From the NCBI RefSeq assembly GCF_900996225.1, contig NZ_CAAJGL010000068.1, forward strand, positions 1,612,001-1,676,000: DNA of 64,000 nucleotides, read 5' to 3'. Shown here in pieces: positions 16,512 through 25,700 of this stretch; position 1 is the stretch's first letter, and each line of letters starts with the position of its first letter. Position numbers and translations under genes: made by a program. The notes under the pieces are model-generated. The model did no database searches and had not been told where the DNA came from. It saw only the letters and a program-made list of their open reading frames with translations. This DNA is from Paraburkholderia sp. BCC1884 (GTDB taxonomy: Bacteria > Pseudomonadota > Gammaproteobacteria > Burkholderiales > Burkholderiaceae).

Positions 16512-16541
16512 GCGGCGGCCTTTGGGCCGCCGCTTTTTTTT
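16512..16541 (+). terminator. Rho-independent terminator after ahpF
   Basis: A perfect 9-bp stem GCGGCGGCC / GGCCGCCGC with loop TTTG, followed directly by eight T. It lies 30 bases after the ahpF stop. Confidence 0.92.
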
Positions 16542-16647
16542 AGAAAGTCTTATTGAGGGAGGTGAGATTGGTACTGGCACTACGGGCTCGGCCGCAAACA
16601 GCCATTCGGCCGGCGATTCGCGCACGGGTACTCGCGCAGTTCGCGGG

Positions 16648-17061
16648 TTAGCGACGATCGAGCGAATATTTCCCCGCGCCCGTCACGCACAGCAACAGCA
16701 ATCCGCCGATGATGCTGATGTTCTTGTAGAAGTGGATCATGTTGTCGTACTGCACCGCACCGGTCATGTTCCAGTAGTGATGCCCGATGATCGCGGTGCC
16801 GAGCGTGTACAGCGCGAGCAGCAACGCCAGCGGCCGCGTGAAAAAGCCCACCAGCAACGCAATACCCACGCCCAACTCCATCACCACCGCGATCGCGGCC
16901 GACAAGCCCGGCACAGGCGCGCCGGTCGAGGCCATATAAGCGACGGTGCCGGCAAAACCGGTCAGTTTCGACCAGCCGAACATCACGAACAGCACCATCA
17001 ACAGAATGCGGGCGACGAGAATGACCGCGTCCTTCTGGTTGTCGAATAAGGTGTAACGCAT
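16648..17061 (-). CDS. DoxX-family membrane protein
   Basis: 137 residues with four membrane helices (about 12-32, 50-72, 76-96, 108-126). It begins with a short charged segment and shows the DoxX pattern: R-ILLMVLFVMFGWSKL, a central GVGIALLVGFFTR and a GHHYWNM loop. Members (YphA/YqjF-like) are inner-membrane proteins linked to redox stress; no reaction is established. It is second in a probable operon after the pirin gene (87-base gap) and opposite to ahpF. Confidence 0.9.
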   Translation of the reverse strand: MRYTLFDNQKDAVILVARILLMVLFVMFGWSKLTGFAGTVAYMASTGAPVPGLSAAIAVVMELGVGIALLVGFFTRPLALLLALYTLGTAIIGHHYWNMTGAVQYDNMIHFYKNISIIGGLLLLCVTGAGKYSLDRR

Positions 17062-17148
17062 GATTTTTTTCTCAGTAGGGTGGAAAGGCGTGGCTTGCCG
17101 CGTCCGATGCGGCAGGCCACGCTTACATCATCAGAAGGTTCAGACTGC

Positions 17149-17874
17149 TCAGGCCCACAAGGCCGACGTTTCAATGTTCCGCAGATCGAACACCAGCACC
17201 TCGGCATCATGACCTTGCGTGAAGGTCAGCACCTCTTCGCCACGCACTCGCGCACCGTCGCCTTCGCCTAGTTCGACGCCATTCACCGTCACGCTGCCGC
17301 GCGCCACCTGGATGTACGCATAACGATCGGCGGCGAGATCGACCCGGGCCGTTTCCGCGCCGTCGAGCAGGCCGGCATAGATGCGAGCGTCCTGTTGCAC
17401 GACCAGCGAACCGTCGGCGCCGTCCGGCGACATCACGAGGCGCAAGGTGCCGCGCTTGTCCTCAGCGCTGAAGTGGCGTTGCTGGTAACGCGGCGCCGTA
17501 CCCTTTTCAGCCGGCGCGATCCAGATCTGCATGAAGTGCACCGGCTCGGTCTTCGAGTGGTTGTACTCGCTGTGCGCGACGCCCGTTCCCGCGCTCATCA
17601 ACTGGATGTCGCCGGGGACGATCACCGAGCCCGTGCCCATCGTGTCCTTGTGTTCGAGCGCGCCTTCCAGCACGTACGAAAAGATTTCCATGTCGCGGTG
17701 CGGGTGCTTGCCGAAACCTTGCGCCGGCGCGACACGGTCGTCGTTGATCACCAGCAGGTCCGAAAAGCCGTTCTGCTTCGGATCGTGATAGTTGGCGAAC
17801 GAAAACGTGTGACGCGAGCTAAGCCAGCCGTGCTCTGCGCGGCCACGTTGATTGGCGTGTCTGATTTCAAGCAT
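17149..17874 (-). CDS. Pirin-family protein (YhaK-like bicupin)
   Basis: 241 residues. The N-terminal cupin shows the pirin metal-site pattern: GFGKHPHRDMEIFSYVLEG with the two His, then LEHKDTMG, and HSEYNHSK. Pirins are Fe-binding; several bacterial ones degrade quercetin or sense redox stress. ATG 17874 follows AAGGAG with 5-base spacing, so the upstream in-frame ATG at 17925 is not needed. It precedes the doxX gene on the same strand and is divergent from a LysR regulator (131-base gap), its likely controller. Confidence 0.92.
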   Translation of the reverse strand: MLEIRHANQRGRAEHGWLSSRHTFSFANYHDPKQNGFSDLLVINDDRVAPAQGFGKHPHRDMEIFSYVLEGALEHKDTMGTGSVIVPGDIQLMSAGTGVAHSEYNHSKTEPVHFMQIWIAPAEKGTAPRYQQRHFSAEDKRGTLRLVMSPDGADGSLVVQQDARIYAGLLDGAETARVDLAADRYAYIQVARGSVTVNGVELGEGDGARVRGEEVLTFTQGHDAEVLVFDLRNIETSALWA

Positions 17875-18005
17875 CTTGTTCTCCTTGGGTTGTGCGATCC
17901 GGTCAAATGTTTGTCCGCGATCCATGAATGAGAGTGTAGGTCAATCCAGGAGGCTATAATCGAGCCGATATAGGAAACACTGTCACATAGAGGTGGACAA
18001 TAGAA

Positions 18006-18896
18006 ATGCAACTCGATGACATGCGGATCTTCGTCGCCACGGTCGACGCGCATAACTTCACGGCCGCGGCGAACCGGCTGTCGCTGTCCAAACAGTTCGT
18101 GAGCCGGCGGGTGATGGCGCTGGAAGAGACGCTGGGCGTGCAATTGCTGATCCGCAACACGCGCAAGCTGGCCGTGACCGAGCTCGGGCAGGAGTTCTAC
18201 GAGCGGGCGCGCCGCATCCTCGGCGAAGTGGAAGACGCGGAGCAGGCCATGTCGCTGCGCCGCGCCGGACCGCGAGGGCTATTGCGCGTGAGTGCGCCGA
18301 TGTCGTTTGGGATGATGCATCTGTCGCCGCTGGTGGCGATATTCCTGCGCGAACACAGCGACGTGCGCTTCGATATGGAGTTGAGCGACCGCACCGTCGA
18401 CGTGGTGGGCGAGGGCTTCGACATGGCGATCCGTATCGGCGCGCTGCCGGACTCCACGCTGATCGCGCAGAAGCTCGTCGATATCCGGCTGGTGGCGTGC
18501 TGTAGCCCCGGCTATCTGCGGCGGCGCGGCACGCCCGCCACGCCGCGCGATCTGGAACGGCACGATTGCCTGCTGTACGGTCACGGTGGCGCGGTGAGCT
18601 GGGAGTTCATGGTCGACGGGGTGGTGAAGGGCGTCGAGGTCCATGGGCCGCTGCGCGCCAACAACGGCGACCTGATTCGCGACGCCGCAGTGGCCGGCTT
18701 GGGGATTGTTCGGCTTCCTGATTTTATCGTCGCCGATGCACTGAGGAGCGGGCAACTCGTGCCCGTTCTCGAAGCCTTCATGCCGGGCGCGACGAGCGTC
18801 TACGCGGTATATCCGCAGCATCGGCAAAGCTCGCTTACTATCCGTGCCTTCGTCGCATTCTTGCGGGATCACTTGAGCAAGCGCCTGCCGGTGTGA
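18006..18896 (+). CDS. LysR-family transcriptional regulator
   Basis: 296 residues. The winged helix (DDMRIFVATVDAHNFTAAA, then SLSKQFVSRRVMALEETLG) is canonical, followed by the effector-binding domain with GLLRVSAPMSFG at about residue 90. It belongs to the large CrgA/DsdC-like group. It is divergent from the pirin-doxX operon and ends 71 bases before the convergent acdS, with a hairpin between them. Confidence 0.93.
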   Translation: MQLDDMRIFVATVDAHNFTAAANRLSLSKQFVSRRVMALEETLGVQLLIRNTRKLAVTELGQEFYERARRILGEVEDAEQAMSLRRAGPRGLLRVSAPMSFGMMHLSPLVAIFLREHSDVRFDMELSDRTVDVVGEGFDMAIRIGALPDSTLIAQKLVDIRLVACCSPGYLRRRGTPATPRDLERHDCLLYGHGGAVSWEFMVDGVVKGVEVHGPLRANNGDLIRDAAVAGLGIVRLPDFIVADALRSGQLVPVLEAFMPGATSVYAVYPQHRQSSLTIRAFVAFLRDHLSKRLPV

Positions 18897-18908
18897 AGCC
18901 AGGCCGCG

Positions 18909-18938
18909 CAGTGGCTAGCTCGAACGAGCCGGCCACTG
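18909..18938. terminator. Hairpin between convergent lysR and acdS
   Basis: CAGTGGC-TA-GCTCG, loop AA, CGAGC-CG-GCCACTG: two stems separated by a 2x2 internal loop. No T-tract follows on either strand, so it is a possible, not a typical, terminator for the convergent genes. Confidence 0.4.
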
Positions 18939-18967
18939 GCCGTTCCGCCGCTTGTCTTTCGTTCTGC

Positions 18968-19984
18968 CTAGCCGTTGCGGAAAATAAAGCTATAGCCGTT
19001 CAATGCAGGCACACCGCCGAGATGCGCATACAGCACGCGCGACCCCGCCGGAAATTCGCCGTTGCGCACCATTTCGATCATGCCGTGCATCGACTTACCC
19101 TCGTAAACCGGATCGGTCAGCACGCCTTCTAGGCGAGCACACAAGCGGATCGCCTCCAGCGTGCCGTCGTTCGGCAACCCATATTCCGGGCCGCCGAAGC
19201 GCTCGTCCAGCACCACGTCGCGACCGGTGATGTCACGCCCGAGGTCGACCTGTTCCGCGGTCTGCTTCGCAATGCGGATAATCTGCTCGCGCGTTTGCGC
19301 GGGCTTCGCGGAAGCATCGATGCCGATTACGCGTTCGGCCCGGCCGTCGGCGGCGAAGCCCACCACCATGCCGGCCTGCGTGCTGCCCGTCACGGAACAG
19401 ACCACCACGTAGTCGAACTTGAAGCCCAGTTCGGCTTCCTGCTGGCGCACCTCTTCCGCAAAGCCGACAAACCCCAGCCCGCCCAGCGGATGATCCGAAC
19501 AACCCGCTGGAATCGCATACGGTTTGCCGCCGGAGGCCCGCACGCTTTCCAGCGCCTCTTCCCAGCTTTTACGAAAGCCGATGTCGAAACCGTCGGCCAC
19601 TAGCCGCACGTCGGCGCCCAGAATGCGCGACATCTGAATATTGCCGACCCGGTCGTACACCGCGTCCGAATAGTTGACCCAGTTCTCCTGTACCAGCACG
19701 CACTTCATGCCGAGATGCGCCGCGACGGCGGCCACCTGGCGCGTCTGATTCGACTGAATTCCGCCGATCGAGACCAGCGTGTCGCATCCCTGCGCCAGCG
19801 CTTCGGGAATCAGATATTCGAGCTTGCGGGTTTTGTTGCCGCCAAAAGCAAAACCGCTATTGCAGTCCTCGCGCTTCGCATACAGATGCACCTTACCGCC
19901 GAGGTGATCGCTCAAACGCTTGAGCGGTTGAATCGGCGTCGGGCCGAAAGTCAGCGGGTAGCGGGGGAATCGGTGCAGGTTCAT
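18968..19984 (-). CDS. acdS: 1-aminocyclopropane-1-carboxylate (ACC) deaminase
   Basis: 338 residues, exactly the length of characterised Burkholderia AcdS. PLP-dependent; it opens the cyclopropane ring of ACC, the plant ethylene precursor, to 2-oxobutyrate and ammonia, lowering plant ethylene. All diagnostic residues are at the standard numbers: Lys51 (PLP Schiff base, [10 protein letters not shown]), Ser78 (GGIQSNQ), Tyr294 and Glu295 (PVYEGKS) and Leu322 (AHLGG). Glu295 and Leu322 separate true ACC deaminases from D-cysteine desulfhydrases. ATG 19984 follows GGAGC. The Lrp-type regulator acdR is divergent, 170 bases away. Confidence 0.97.
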   Translation of the reverse strand: MNLHRFPRYPLTFGPTPIQPLKRLSDHLGGKVHLYAKREDCNSGFAFGGNKTRKLEYLIPEALAQGCDTLVSIGGIQSNQTRQVAAVAAHLGMKCVLVQENWVNYSDAVYDRVGNIQMSRILGADVRLVADGFDIGFRKSWEEALESVRASGGKPYAIPAGCSDHPLGGLGFVGFAEEVRQQEAELGFKFDYVVVCSVTGSTQAGMVVGFAADGRAERVIGIDASAKPAQTREQIIRIAKQTAEQVDLGRDITGRDVVLDERFGGPEYGLPNDGTLEAIRLCARLEGVLTDPVYEGKSMHGMIEMVRNGEFPAGSRVLYAHLGGVPALNGYSFIFRNG

Positions 19985-20154
19985 GGCAGCTCCGTGGGGG
20001 TCGGTAGGAATTCGTTCGGCGCGAGAAAAAGCGGTTCGCGTTGAAGCCATGTTAGGGAAAACCGGCTGAAATGAGCTTGCGAATAAATTGCCCAACGCGT
20101 ACTTTTAAAAATAGAAATCCTAATTCGAAGTAATAAAAAATTGCAAGGGTACTA
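19985..20154. promoter_or_regulatory. acdS-acdR divergent control region
   Basis: 170 bases between the two start codons. The part near acdR (about 20080-20150) is strikingly AT-rich for this genome, with runs such as TTTTAAAAATAG and AATAAAAAATT, as expected for bendable Lrp-family binding sites. I cannot assign exact boxes; in studied strains AcdR binds here. Confidence 0.45.
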
Positions 20155-20685
20155 ATGAGCGCAATAAAAGTTCGTCGCACCGTCCGGGCGCGCCCGTCCG
20201 CTCCTGTCCTTGCGGCCGAGCCGCTTCAGTCGCTGGACCGCATCGATCGTGCGATCCTGCGGCAGTTGCAAAGCGACGCGTCGATTTCGAACGTCGCGCT
20301 CGCTGCGAGGGTCAAGCTGAGCGCGCCGGCCTGTTTGCGGCGCGTCGAGCGTCTCAAGGAGTCGGGGCTGATCCGCGGGGTGGTCGCGCTGATCGATCCG
20401 AAAGCGGCGGGGGCGGGCATGCTGGTGATCATCGGCGTGGTGCTGGATCGCTCGACGCCGGAGTCGTTCGCGGAGTTCGAGAAGGCGGCGCAGAAAGTGG
20501 CCGGCTGCATGGAGTGCCACGTCGTGACCGGCGAGTTCGACTACTTCATGACCATCCGTACACGCGACAGCGATAGCTTCAACCGTCTGCATGCGGAGCA
20601 ACTGCTGTATCTGCCGGGTGTGAGGCAAATCCGCTCGTTCATGGTGCTCAAGGAGATTCTCTCGACCACCCAGTTTCCACTTTGA
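20155..20685 (+). CDS. acdR: Lrp/AsnC-type activator of acdS
   Basis: 176 residues. An N-terminal extension of about 25 residues rich in Arg/Pro is followed by the Lrp helix-turn-helix (LDRIDRAILRQLQSDASISN, then LKLSAPACLRRVERLKESG-like region) and the C-terminal RAM effector domain from about residue 85 (GFDYFM-type motif appears as VTGEFDYFMTIRTRD). In ACC-utilising proteobacteria AcdR is the leucine-responsive activator of the divergent acdS, which is the arrangement here. Confidence 0.92.
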   Translation: MSAIKVRRTVRARPSAPVLAAEPLQSLDRIDRAILRQLQSDASISNVALAARVKLSAPACLRRVERLKESGLIRGVVALIDPKAAGAGMLVIIGVVLDRSTPESFAEFEKAAQKVAGCMECHVVTGEFDYFMTIRTRDSDSFNRLHAEQLLYLPGVRQIRSFMVLKEILSTTQFPL

Positions 20686-20837
20686 ACGCTGTTGCAGGTC
20701 CGGCAGCCACACAAAAAGACGCGCATGCTGTCATGAATGCGGCTCTCGCGCGACTTCATATCTGGGACTGCCCGCGCTCGGCGCCACCAGCGCCGAACCG
20801 GGCAGGTGAATGAGGCGAATTTTCCGGGACGATCGTC

Positions 20838-21350
20838 ATGACTTGCAGCAGACGGACATTCTTCAGCTTATTCGGCGCGGCGTCGCTGTTTGGCGGCACG
20901 GCGCTCTGGCGCACGGCGCAGGCCGCCGACAGCGGCGCGCCAACCGCCTACGAGGTGAACTACAGCGACGCCGAGTGGCGCAAGCGGCTCACGCGGTCGC
21001 AATATCTGGTGCTGCGCGAAGCGGGCACGGAGCGTCCGTTCAGCAGTCCGCTGAACGACGAGCATCGCGCCGGCACGTTCGCCTGTGCCGGTTGCAAGCA
21101 GGCGCTCTTTTCGTCGAAAACCAAGTTCGACAGTGGCACCGGCTGGCCGAGTTTCTGGCAACCGCTCGATCACGCCGTGCTCACGCGCACCGACACGTCA
21201 CTCGACATGACCCGCGACGAAGTGCTGTGCCGCCGTTGCGGCGGCCACCTCGGCCACGTCTTCGACGACGGCCCCAAGCCGACCGGTCTGCGTTACTGCA
21301 TGAACGGCTTTGCCATGACCTTTACGCCCGCAGCGGGCGGCGTCAGTTGA
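20838..21350 (+). CDS. msrB: Exported peptide-methionine (R)-S-oxide reductase MsrB
   Basis: 170 residues. The N-terminus is a Tat signal (SRRTFFSLFG, hydrophobic core, AQA cleavage site near residue 29), so the enzyme acts in the periplasm. The MsrB fold follows with the zinc-binding pairs CAGC and CRRC, FDSGTGWPSFW, HLGHVFDDGP and the catalytic Cys in LRYCMNG. It reduces the R-epimer of methionine sulfoxide in proteins. The next gene, msrA, 19 bases downstream, handles the S-epimer, so the two form a complete exported repair pair. Confidence 0.95.
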   Translation: MTCSRRTFFSLFGAASLFGGTALWRTAQAADSGAPTAYEVNYSDAEWRKRLTRSQYLVLREAGTERPFSSPLNDEHRAGTFACAGCKQALFSSKTKFDSGTGWPSFWQPLDHAVLTRTDTSLDMTRDEVLCRRCGGHLGHVFDDGPKPTGLRYCMNGFAMTFTPAAGGVS

Positions 21351-21369
21351 GCGCATCAGGAGAGACATC

Positions 21370-22104
21370 ATGAATCTCGCGAATCGTAAGGACAGCACGT
21401 CGCGTCGCGCGGCGCTTGCCGTCTCGCTGGGAATCGGCGCGGCTGCGCTGGTGCTCGCGCAGCACATGGCGTTCTCGGCGGAGGCGGCGGTCGTGATTGC
21501 GCCGCCCGCGCTCGACGAACCCGTCTCGGCCGCCACCGCGCACGAGGAAACCGCCGTGTTCGCGGGCGGCTGTTTCTGGGGCGTGCAGGGTGTGTTCCAG
21601 CATGTGCGCGGCGTCACCCGCGCGGTCTCGGGCTATTCCGGCGGCCAGCAAGACACCGCGCACTACGAGACGGTCAGCGGCGGCGACACCGGTCACGCGG
21701 AATCGGTGAAGGTCACGTTCGACCCCAGCAAGGTCACGTACGGCCAATTGCTGCAGGTGTACTTCTCCGTGATCCAGGACCCGACCCAACTGAACCGGCA
21801 GGGACCCGACAGCGGCACGCAATACCGGTCGGCGGTATTTCCGCAGAACGATACACAGCGGCTCGTCGCGCAAAGCTACATCGCGCAACTCCAGAAAGCG
21901 CATGCCTTCCCCGCGCCGATCGTGACGCGCACCGAGCCCTTCAAAGGCTTTTATCCCGCCGAGTTCTACCACCAGAACTACCTCACGCTGCATCCCAACT
22001 CCGCGTACATCGCGCTGAACGATATGCCGAAGGTGGAGAACCTGAAGCGTTTGTTCCCGAATCTGTATCGCGACAAAGCGGTGCTGGTCGAAGCCGCGCA
22101 ATAA
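21370..22104 (+). CDS. msrA: Exported peptide-methionine (S)-S-oxide reductase MsrA
   Basis: 244 residues. An N-terminal hydrophobic segment (about residues 15-38) after RRAALAVS serves as signal or anchor; there is no strict twin-Arg motif. The catalytic motif is GGCFWGVQ (about residue 66), followed by VSGYSGGQQDTAHYE and a GHAESVKV segment, all typical MsrA. It reduces S-methionine sulfoxide. It is transcribed with msrB (19-base gap). No MsrPQ system is seen nearby, so this pair may be the periplasmic methionine repair route in this locus. Confidence 0.94.
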   Translation: MNLANRKDSTSRRAALAVSLGIGAAALVLAQHMAFSAEAAVVIAPPALDEPVSAATAHEETAVFAGGCFWGVQGVFQHVRGVTRAVSGYSGGQQDTAHYETVSGGDTGHAESVKVTFDPSKVTYGQLLQVYFSVIQDPTQLNRQGPDSGTQYRSAVFPQNDTQRLVAQSYIAQLQKAHAFPAPIVTRTEPFKGFYPAEFYHQNYLTLHPNSAYIALNDMPKVENLKRLFPNLYRDKAVLVEAAQ

Positions 22105-22474
22105 CCCAATAACGCGATCGCTGCGACCTCTCTGGTCCTTTCTGGCCTTTCTGCCCTTTCTGCCCGGCGCCGCGTTACGCGGCGCCGGCGCTCCCTCCGC
22201 TGGCCACTCTCCATCTCCAGGCTTCTATGACCGGGCCCGCATTTTGCGTAGGTGCGTCCGTCGGCAAATCTTTCGCACGGCGCTGATCGTACCCATCGCC
22301 TGTTGACCGGCTGGCGAGCGGTTCAAGGGCGCGTTTTGCCGGGCAATGCGTGTCGTTGGCTGAAAAAATTACATGCCGTAAGTGTCAATGCGGCGGTCGG
22401 CCGGGTTCGTCGAGCCATCGACATTCCGGCCGGGAACATAACCCCTTCGCGATACGCGAGATTGGAGGCTTCTG
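22105..22474. other. Intergenic stretch between msrA and the MipA gene
   Basis: 370 bases without a convincing gene. A perfect hairpin GGCGCCGCG-TTA-CGCGGCGCC lies at 22166-22186, without T-tract, and may end the msrBA transcript. The rest holds no RNA gene or operator that I can recognise. A ribosome-binding site GGAGG at 22464-22468 belongs to the next gene. Confidence 0.5.
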
Positions 22475-23371
22475 GTGTTGAACAGCCGTAGAAAGCGGAT
22501 CGGCAAGCTCCGCAATAAACAAACAGGCATCGCGGCGACGTCTCTCCTGGCCGTGACTTTCGGCGGCGCGGCCGCGCTGCCGGGCGCGGCGCTCGCGCAA
22601 ACGCCTTCGCCGCTGGGCGAGTGGCAATACTCGGTGGGTATTCCGCTGCAGAAGATGTGGCAGCCCAATATTCCGGACTGGCAGGTCCGGCTTGGCCTGG
22701 CGACATCGTTCCAGCCGCGCTATGAAGGCTCGGATCGCTATCACCTGATGGCCGGTCCCAGCATCGACGTGCGCTACAAGGACCTGTTCTTCTTATCGAG
22801 CGGCGAAGGCGCCGGCGTCAATTTCGCGCAGGGGCAGAACTGGCGCACGAGTCTCGCTGTCGTCTACGACCTCGGACGTCGCGCGCACGACGATGCCCAG
22901 GAATTGAACGGCATGGGCAATATCAATGCCGCGCCCGGCCTCAAGCTGGCCGGCGAATACGTCGTGTCGAAAGACTTTCCGCTCGTGCTGCGCGCCGACG
23001 TGCGGCGCTATTTCGGCGGCTCGAACGGCTGGACCGGCGACCTCGGCGCCTATATGCCGATGCCGGGCAGCACCAAGCAGTTCTTCTGGTTCGCCGGCCC
23101 GAACGTGACGCTGGCCGACTCGACCTATATGAATAGCTGGTACGGCGTGAATCAGACGCAGGCCGCGCACTCGCAGTATTCGCAATATCACGCGAGCGCG
23201 GGCTTCAAGTCGGTGGGCTTCGGTATCAGCGCCGTGTGGCTGTTCAACAAACACTGGTTCGCCACGGCCGACGGCGCCTTCGAACAACTGGTCGGTGGCG
23301 CGGGCAATAGCCCCGTTACGCACACCCGGGCAACTGGCGTGGCCGACATTTCCGTCAACTACCGCTTCTGA
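22475..23371 (+). CDS. MipA/OmpV-family outer membrane protein
   Basis: 298 residues. It has an N-terminal signal peptide (RRKRIGKLRNK, hydrophobic part, cleavage after ALAQ near residue 42), then alternating amphipathic strands and a C-terminal aromatic residue (SVNYRF), the mark of an outer-membrane beta-barrel. The MipA/OmpV pattern includes RLGLATSFQPRYEGSDRYH near residue 75, and a QTQAAHSQYSQYHASAG strand pair late in the protein. Family members scaffold murein synthesis (MipA) or act as porins. GTG 22475 is used because GGAGG precedes it by 6 bases. Confidence 0.87.
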   Translation: MLNSRRKRIGKLRNKQTGIAATSLLAVTFGGAAALPGAALAQTPSPLGEWQYSVGIPLQKMWQPNIPDWQVRLGLATSFQPRYEGSDRYHLMAGPSIDVRYKDLFFLSSGEGAGVNFAQGQNWRTSLAVVYDLGRRAHDDAQELNGMGNINAAPGLKLAGEYVVSKDFPLVLRADVRRYFGGSNGWTGDLGAYMPMPGSTKQFFWFAGPNVTLADSTYMNSWYGVNQTQAAHSQYSQYHASAGFKSVGFGISAVWLFNKHWFATADGAFEQLVGGAGNSPVTHTRATGVADISVNYRF

Positions 23372-23522
23372 TCGAAGATGCCTGCAGGAAGCCCGCGGCG
23401 CGCGATGCCGGCGCGCCGCGAGGTGTGCCGTGCCGGACATGGGTACATCGCTTGCTTGCTGCCTTTGATGCGTTAGTCCGGATCTCCCCACCGGCACGCC
23501 CGAATGCAAGGAGCAGATTCCC

Positions 23523-25649
23523 ATGGCAGGCAAAACCAGTACGCAGAAACCGAGTACGCCGAAGCCCGCAGCGAAGAACGCGCCGGCGAACGATGCAAAG
23601 TCCAGAGACCTCGAGCAGTTTCGCATCTCGCCGGAAGGCGAGGCATTGAGGACCAATCAGGGCGTCAAGATCTCCGACAACCAGAACACCTTGCGCGCCG
23701 GTCCGCGCGGTCCGTCGCTGCTCGAAGATTTCATCATGCGTGAAAAGATCACGCACTTCGACCACGAACGGATTCCCGAGCGCATCGTACATGCACGCGG
23801 TTCGGCGGCGCATGGCGTGTTCCAGGTCTACGAGTCGATGAGCGAACTCACCAAGGCGGCGTTCCTGCAGGACCCCGCTGCGCAAACGCCCGTGTATGTG
23901 CGTTTCTCCACCGTGCAGGGCCCGCGTGGATCGGCCGATACGGTGCGCGACGTGCGTGGCTTCGCTGTGAAGTTTTACACGCAGGAAGGCAATTACGATC
24001 TGGTCGGCAACAACATGCCGGTATTTTTCATTCAGGACGCCATCAAGTTTCCGGACTTCGTGCATGCGGTGAAACCGGAAGCGCCGAATGAAATGCCCAC
24101 GGGCGGTTCCGCGCACGATACCTTCTGGGACTTCGTTTCGCTCGTGCCCGAATCGGCGCACATGGTGCTGTGGACCATGTCCGACCGCGCGATTCCGCGC
24201 AGCCTGCGCACCATGGAAGGCTTCGGCATTCACACGTTCCGTTTCGTCAACGCGCAAGGCAAGGGACGCTTCGTCAAATTTCACTGGCGTCCGGTGCTGG
24301 GTTCGTATTCGTTGCTGTGGGACGAAGCGCAGAAACTCGCTGGCAAGGACGCCGATTTTCATCGACGCGATCTGTGGGAAGCGATCGAACGCGGCGATTT
24401 TCCCGAGTTCGAGCTGGGCGTACAGATCGTCGAAGAAGAAGACGAACACAAGTTCGACTTCGATCTGCTCGATCCGACCAAGCTGATTCCCGAGGAGTTG
24501 GTGCCGGTCAGGATCGTCGGCAAGATGACGCTCAATCGCAACCCGGACAACTTCTTCGCTGAAACCGAACAGGTGGCGTTCCATCCGGGGCACGTCGTGC
24601 CGGGCATCGATTTTTCAAACGACCCGCTGTTGCAAGGGCGTTTGTTCTCGTACACGGATACGCAGATCAGCCGTCTGGGCGGCCCGAATTTTCACGAGAT
24701 TCCAATCAACCGTCCGGTGGTGCCGTTCGTGAACAATCAGCGCGATGCGATGCATCGTCAGGCTATCAACGTCGGACAGGCCTCGTATGAGCCGAATTCG
24801 GTGAGCGGCGGCTGGCCGAAGGAAACCGATCCGGCACCCGCCGACGGCGGCTTCGAAACTTATCAGGAACGCGTGGACGGCACCAAGATTCGCGTGCGCA
24901 GCGAATCGTTCGCCGACCATTTCTCGCAGGCCGCGCTGTTTTACAACAGCATGTCGCAGCCCGAGAAGGATCACATTGCGGCGGCTTATCAGTTCGAACT
25001 CGGCAAGGTCACGAAGCCGGAAATCCGCGCGCGCGTCGTCAACGAAATTCTGGCCAACTTCGATGCCGGGCTCGCGGCCCAGGTCGCCGAAGGGCTGGGT
25101 TTGCCGGCGCCGAAGAAAGGCACGGCGAAGCTCGTCGGTCCCAAGGCATCGCCCGCGCTGAGTCTGCTCAATCGCGTGCAGCCCGGCATCAAGACCTGCA
25201 AGATCGCCTTGCTGGCCGCGCCCGGATCGGACGGCGCCACGATCAAGAAGCTTCAGCAGGACCTGCAAGGCGAGGGCGCGGCGCCCATGCTGATCGCCCC
25301 GACCCTGGCCGCGATCGATGGCATGGCGCCGGACGCCACCATCGCGGGCTTGCCGTCGATCATGTTCGATGCCGTGATCGTGGTGGGCGGCGACAAGGGC
25401 GCGAAGACGCTGGCGCAGTCGGGCGACGCGCGCCACTTCGTGCTCGAGGCGTTCAAGCATCTGAAGGCGATTGCGGCGCTCGGCGCGGGTCGCGACGTGC
25501 TTGCCGCGGCGCAGTTGCCGGACCATGCCGACGGCGTCGCCACCGGCGACGACAAGCAACTGGCCCAGGTGCTCAAGACGTTCATCGAGACGGCGCAGCA
25601 GCATCGCGTGTGGTCGCGCGCCGCGCAGGCGGAGTCGGTGCCTGCATAA
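23523..25649 (+). CDS. katE: Monofunctional large-subunit catalase (HPII type)
   Basis: 708 residues, clade 2 size. The catalase core has the catalytic His ([10 protein letters not shown]), the Asn partner ([13 protein letters not shown]) and the proximal haem Tyr (RLFSYTDTQ). A C-terminal flavodoxin/DJ-1-like domain (about 560-700, [12 protein letters not shown] and on) is specific for large catalases. An N-terminal Lys/Ala/Pro-rich extension of about 30 residues is also usual. It disproportionates hydrogen peroxide in the cytosol, often in stationary phase. ATG 23523 follows AAGGAG. It converges on the trehalase gene. Confidence 0.96.
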   Translation: MAGKTSTQKPSTPKPAAKNAPANDAKSRDLEQFRISPEGEALRTNQGVKISDNQNTLRAGPRGPSLLEDFIMREKITHFDHERIPERIVHARGSAAHGVFQVYESMSELTKAAFLQDPAAQTPVYVRFSTVQGPRGSADTVRDVRGFAVKFYTQEGNYDLVGNNMPVFFIQDAIKFPDFVHAVKPEAPNEMPTGGSAHDTFWDFVSLVPESAHMVLWTMSDRAIPRSLRTMEGFGIHTFRFVNAQGKGRFVKFHWRPVLGSYSLLWDEAQKLAGKDADFHRRDLWEAIERGDFPEFELGVQIVEEEDEHKFDFDLLDPTKLIPEELVPVRIVGKMTLNRNPDNFFAETEQVAFHPGHVVPGIDFSNDPLLQGRLFSYTDTQISRLGGPNFHEIPINRPVVPFVNNQRDAMHRQAINVGQASYEPNSVSGGWPKETDPAPADGGFETYQERVDGTKIRVRSESFADHFSQAALFYNSMSQPEKDHIAAAYQFELGKVTKPEIRARVVNEILANFDAGLAAQVAEGLGLPAPKKGTAKLVGPKASPALSLLNRVQPGIKTCKIALLAAPGSDGATIKKLQQDLQGEGAAPMLIAPTLAAIDGMAPDATIAGLPSIMFDAVIVVGGDKGAKTLAQSGDARHFVLEAFKHLKAIAALGAGRDVLAAAQLPDHADGVATGDDKQLAQVLKTFIETAQQHRVWSRAAQAESVPA

Positions 25650-25665
25650 GCGTGCGAACGTGGTG

Positions 25666-25700
25666 CGCGAGTGAATCAGGTATTCAGGGATTCACTCGCG
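25666..25700. terminator. Bidirectional hairpin between katE and the trehalase gene
   Basis: A perfect 12-bp inverted repeat, CGCGAGTGAATC and GATTCACTCGCG, with an 11-base loop. It covers the last codons of the convergent trehalase gene (stop at 25684) and lies 16 bases after the katE stop. No T-tract, so it may work as a shared pause/termination hairpin. Confidence 0.55.

Noticed and set aside
16501..17049. Plus-strand frame of 182 codons after ahpF
   Set aside because: It covers a strong terminator and is the antisense shadow of the DoxX gene.
22166..22186. Perfect palindrome GGCGCCGCG-TTA-CGCGGCGCC as an attachment site or origin
   Set aside because: No flanking integrase, direct repeat or AT-rich unwinding region; a weak terminator hairpin is a simpler reading.
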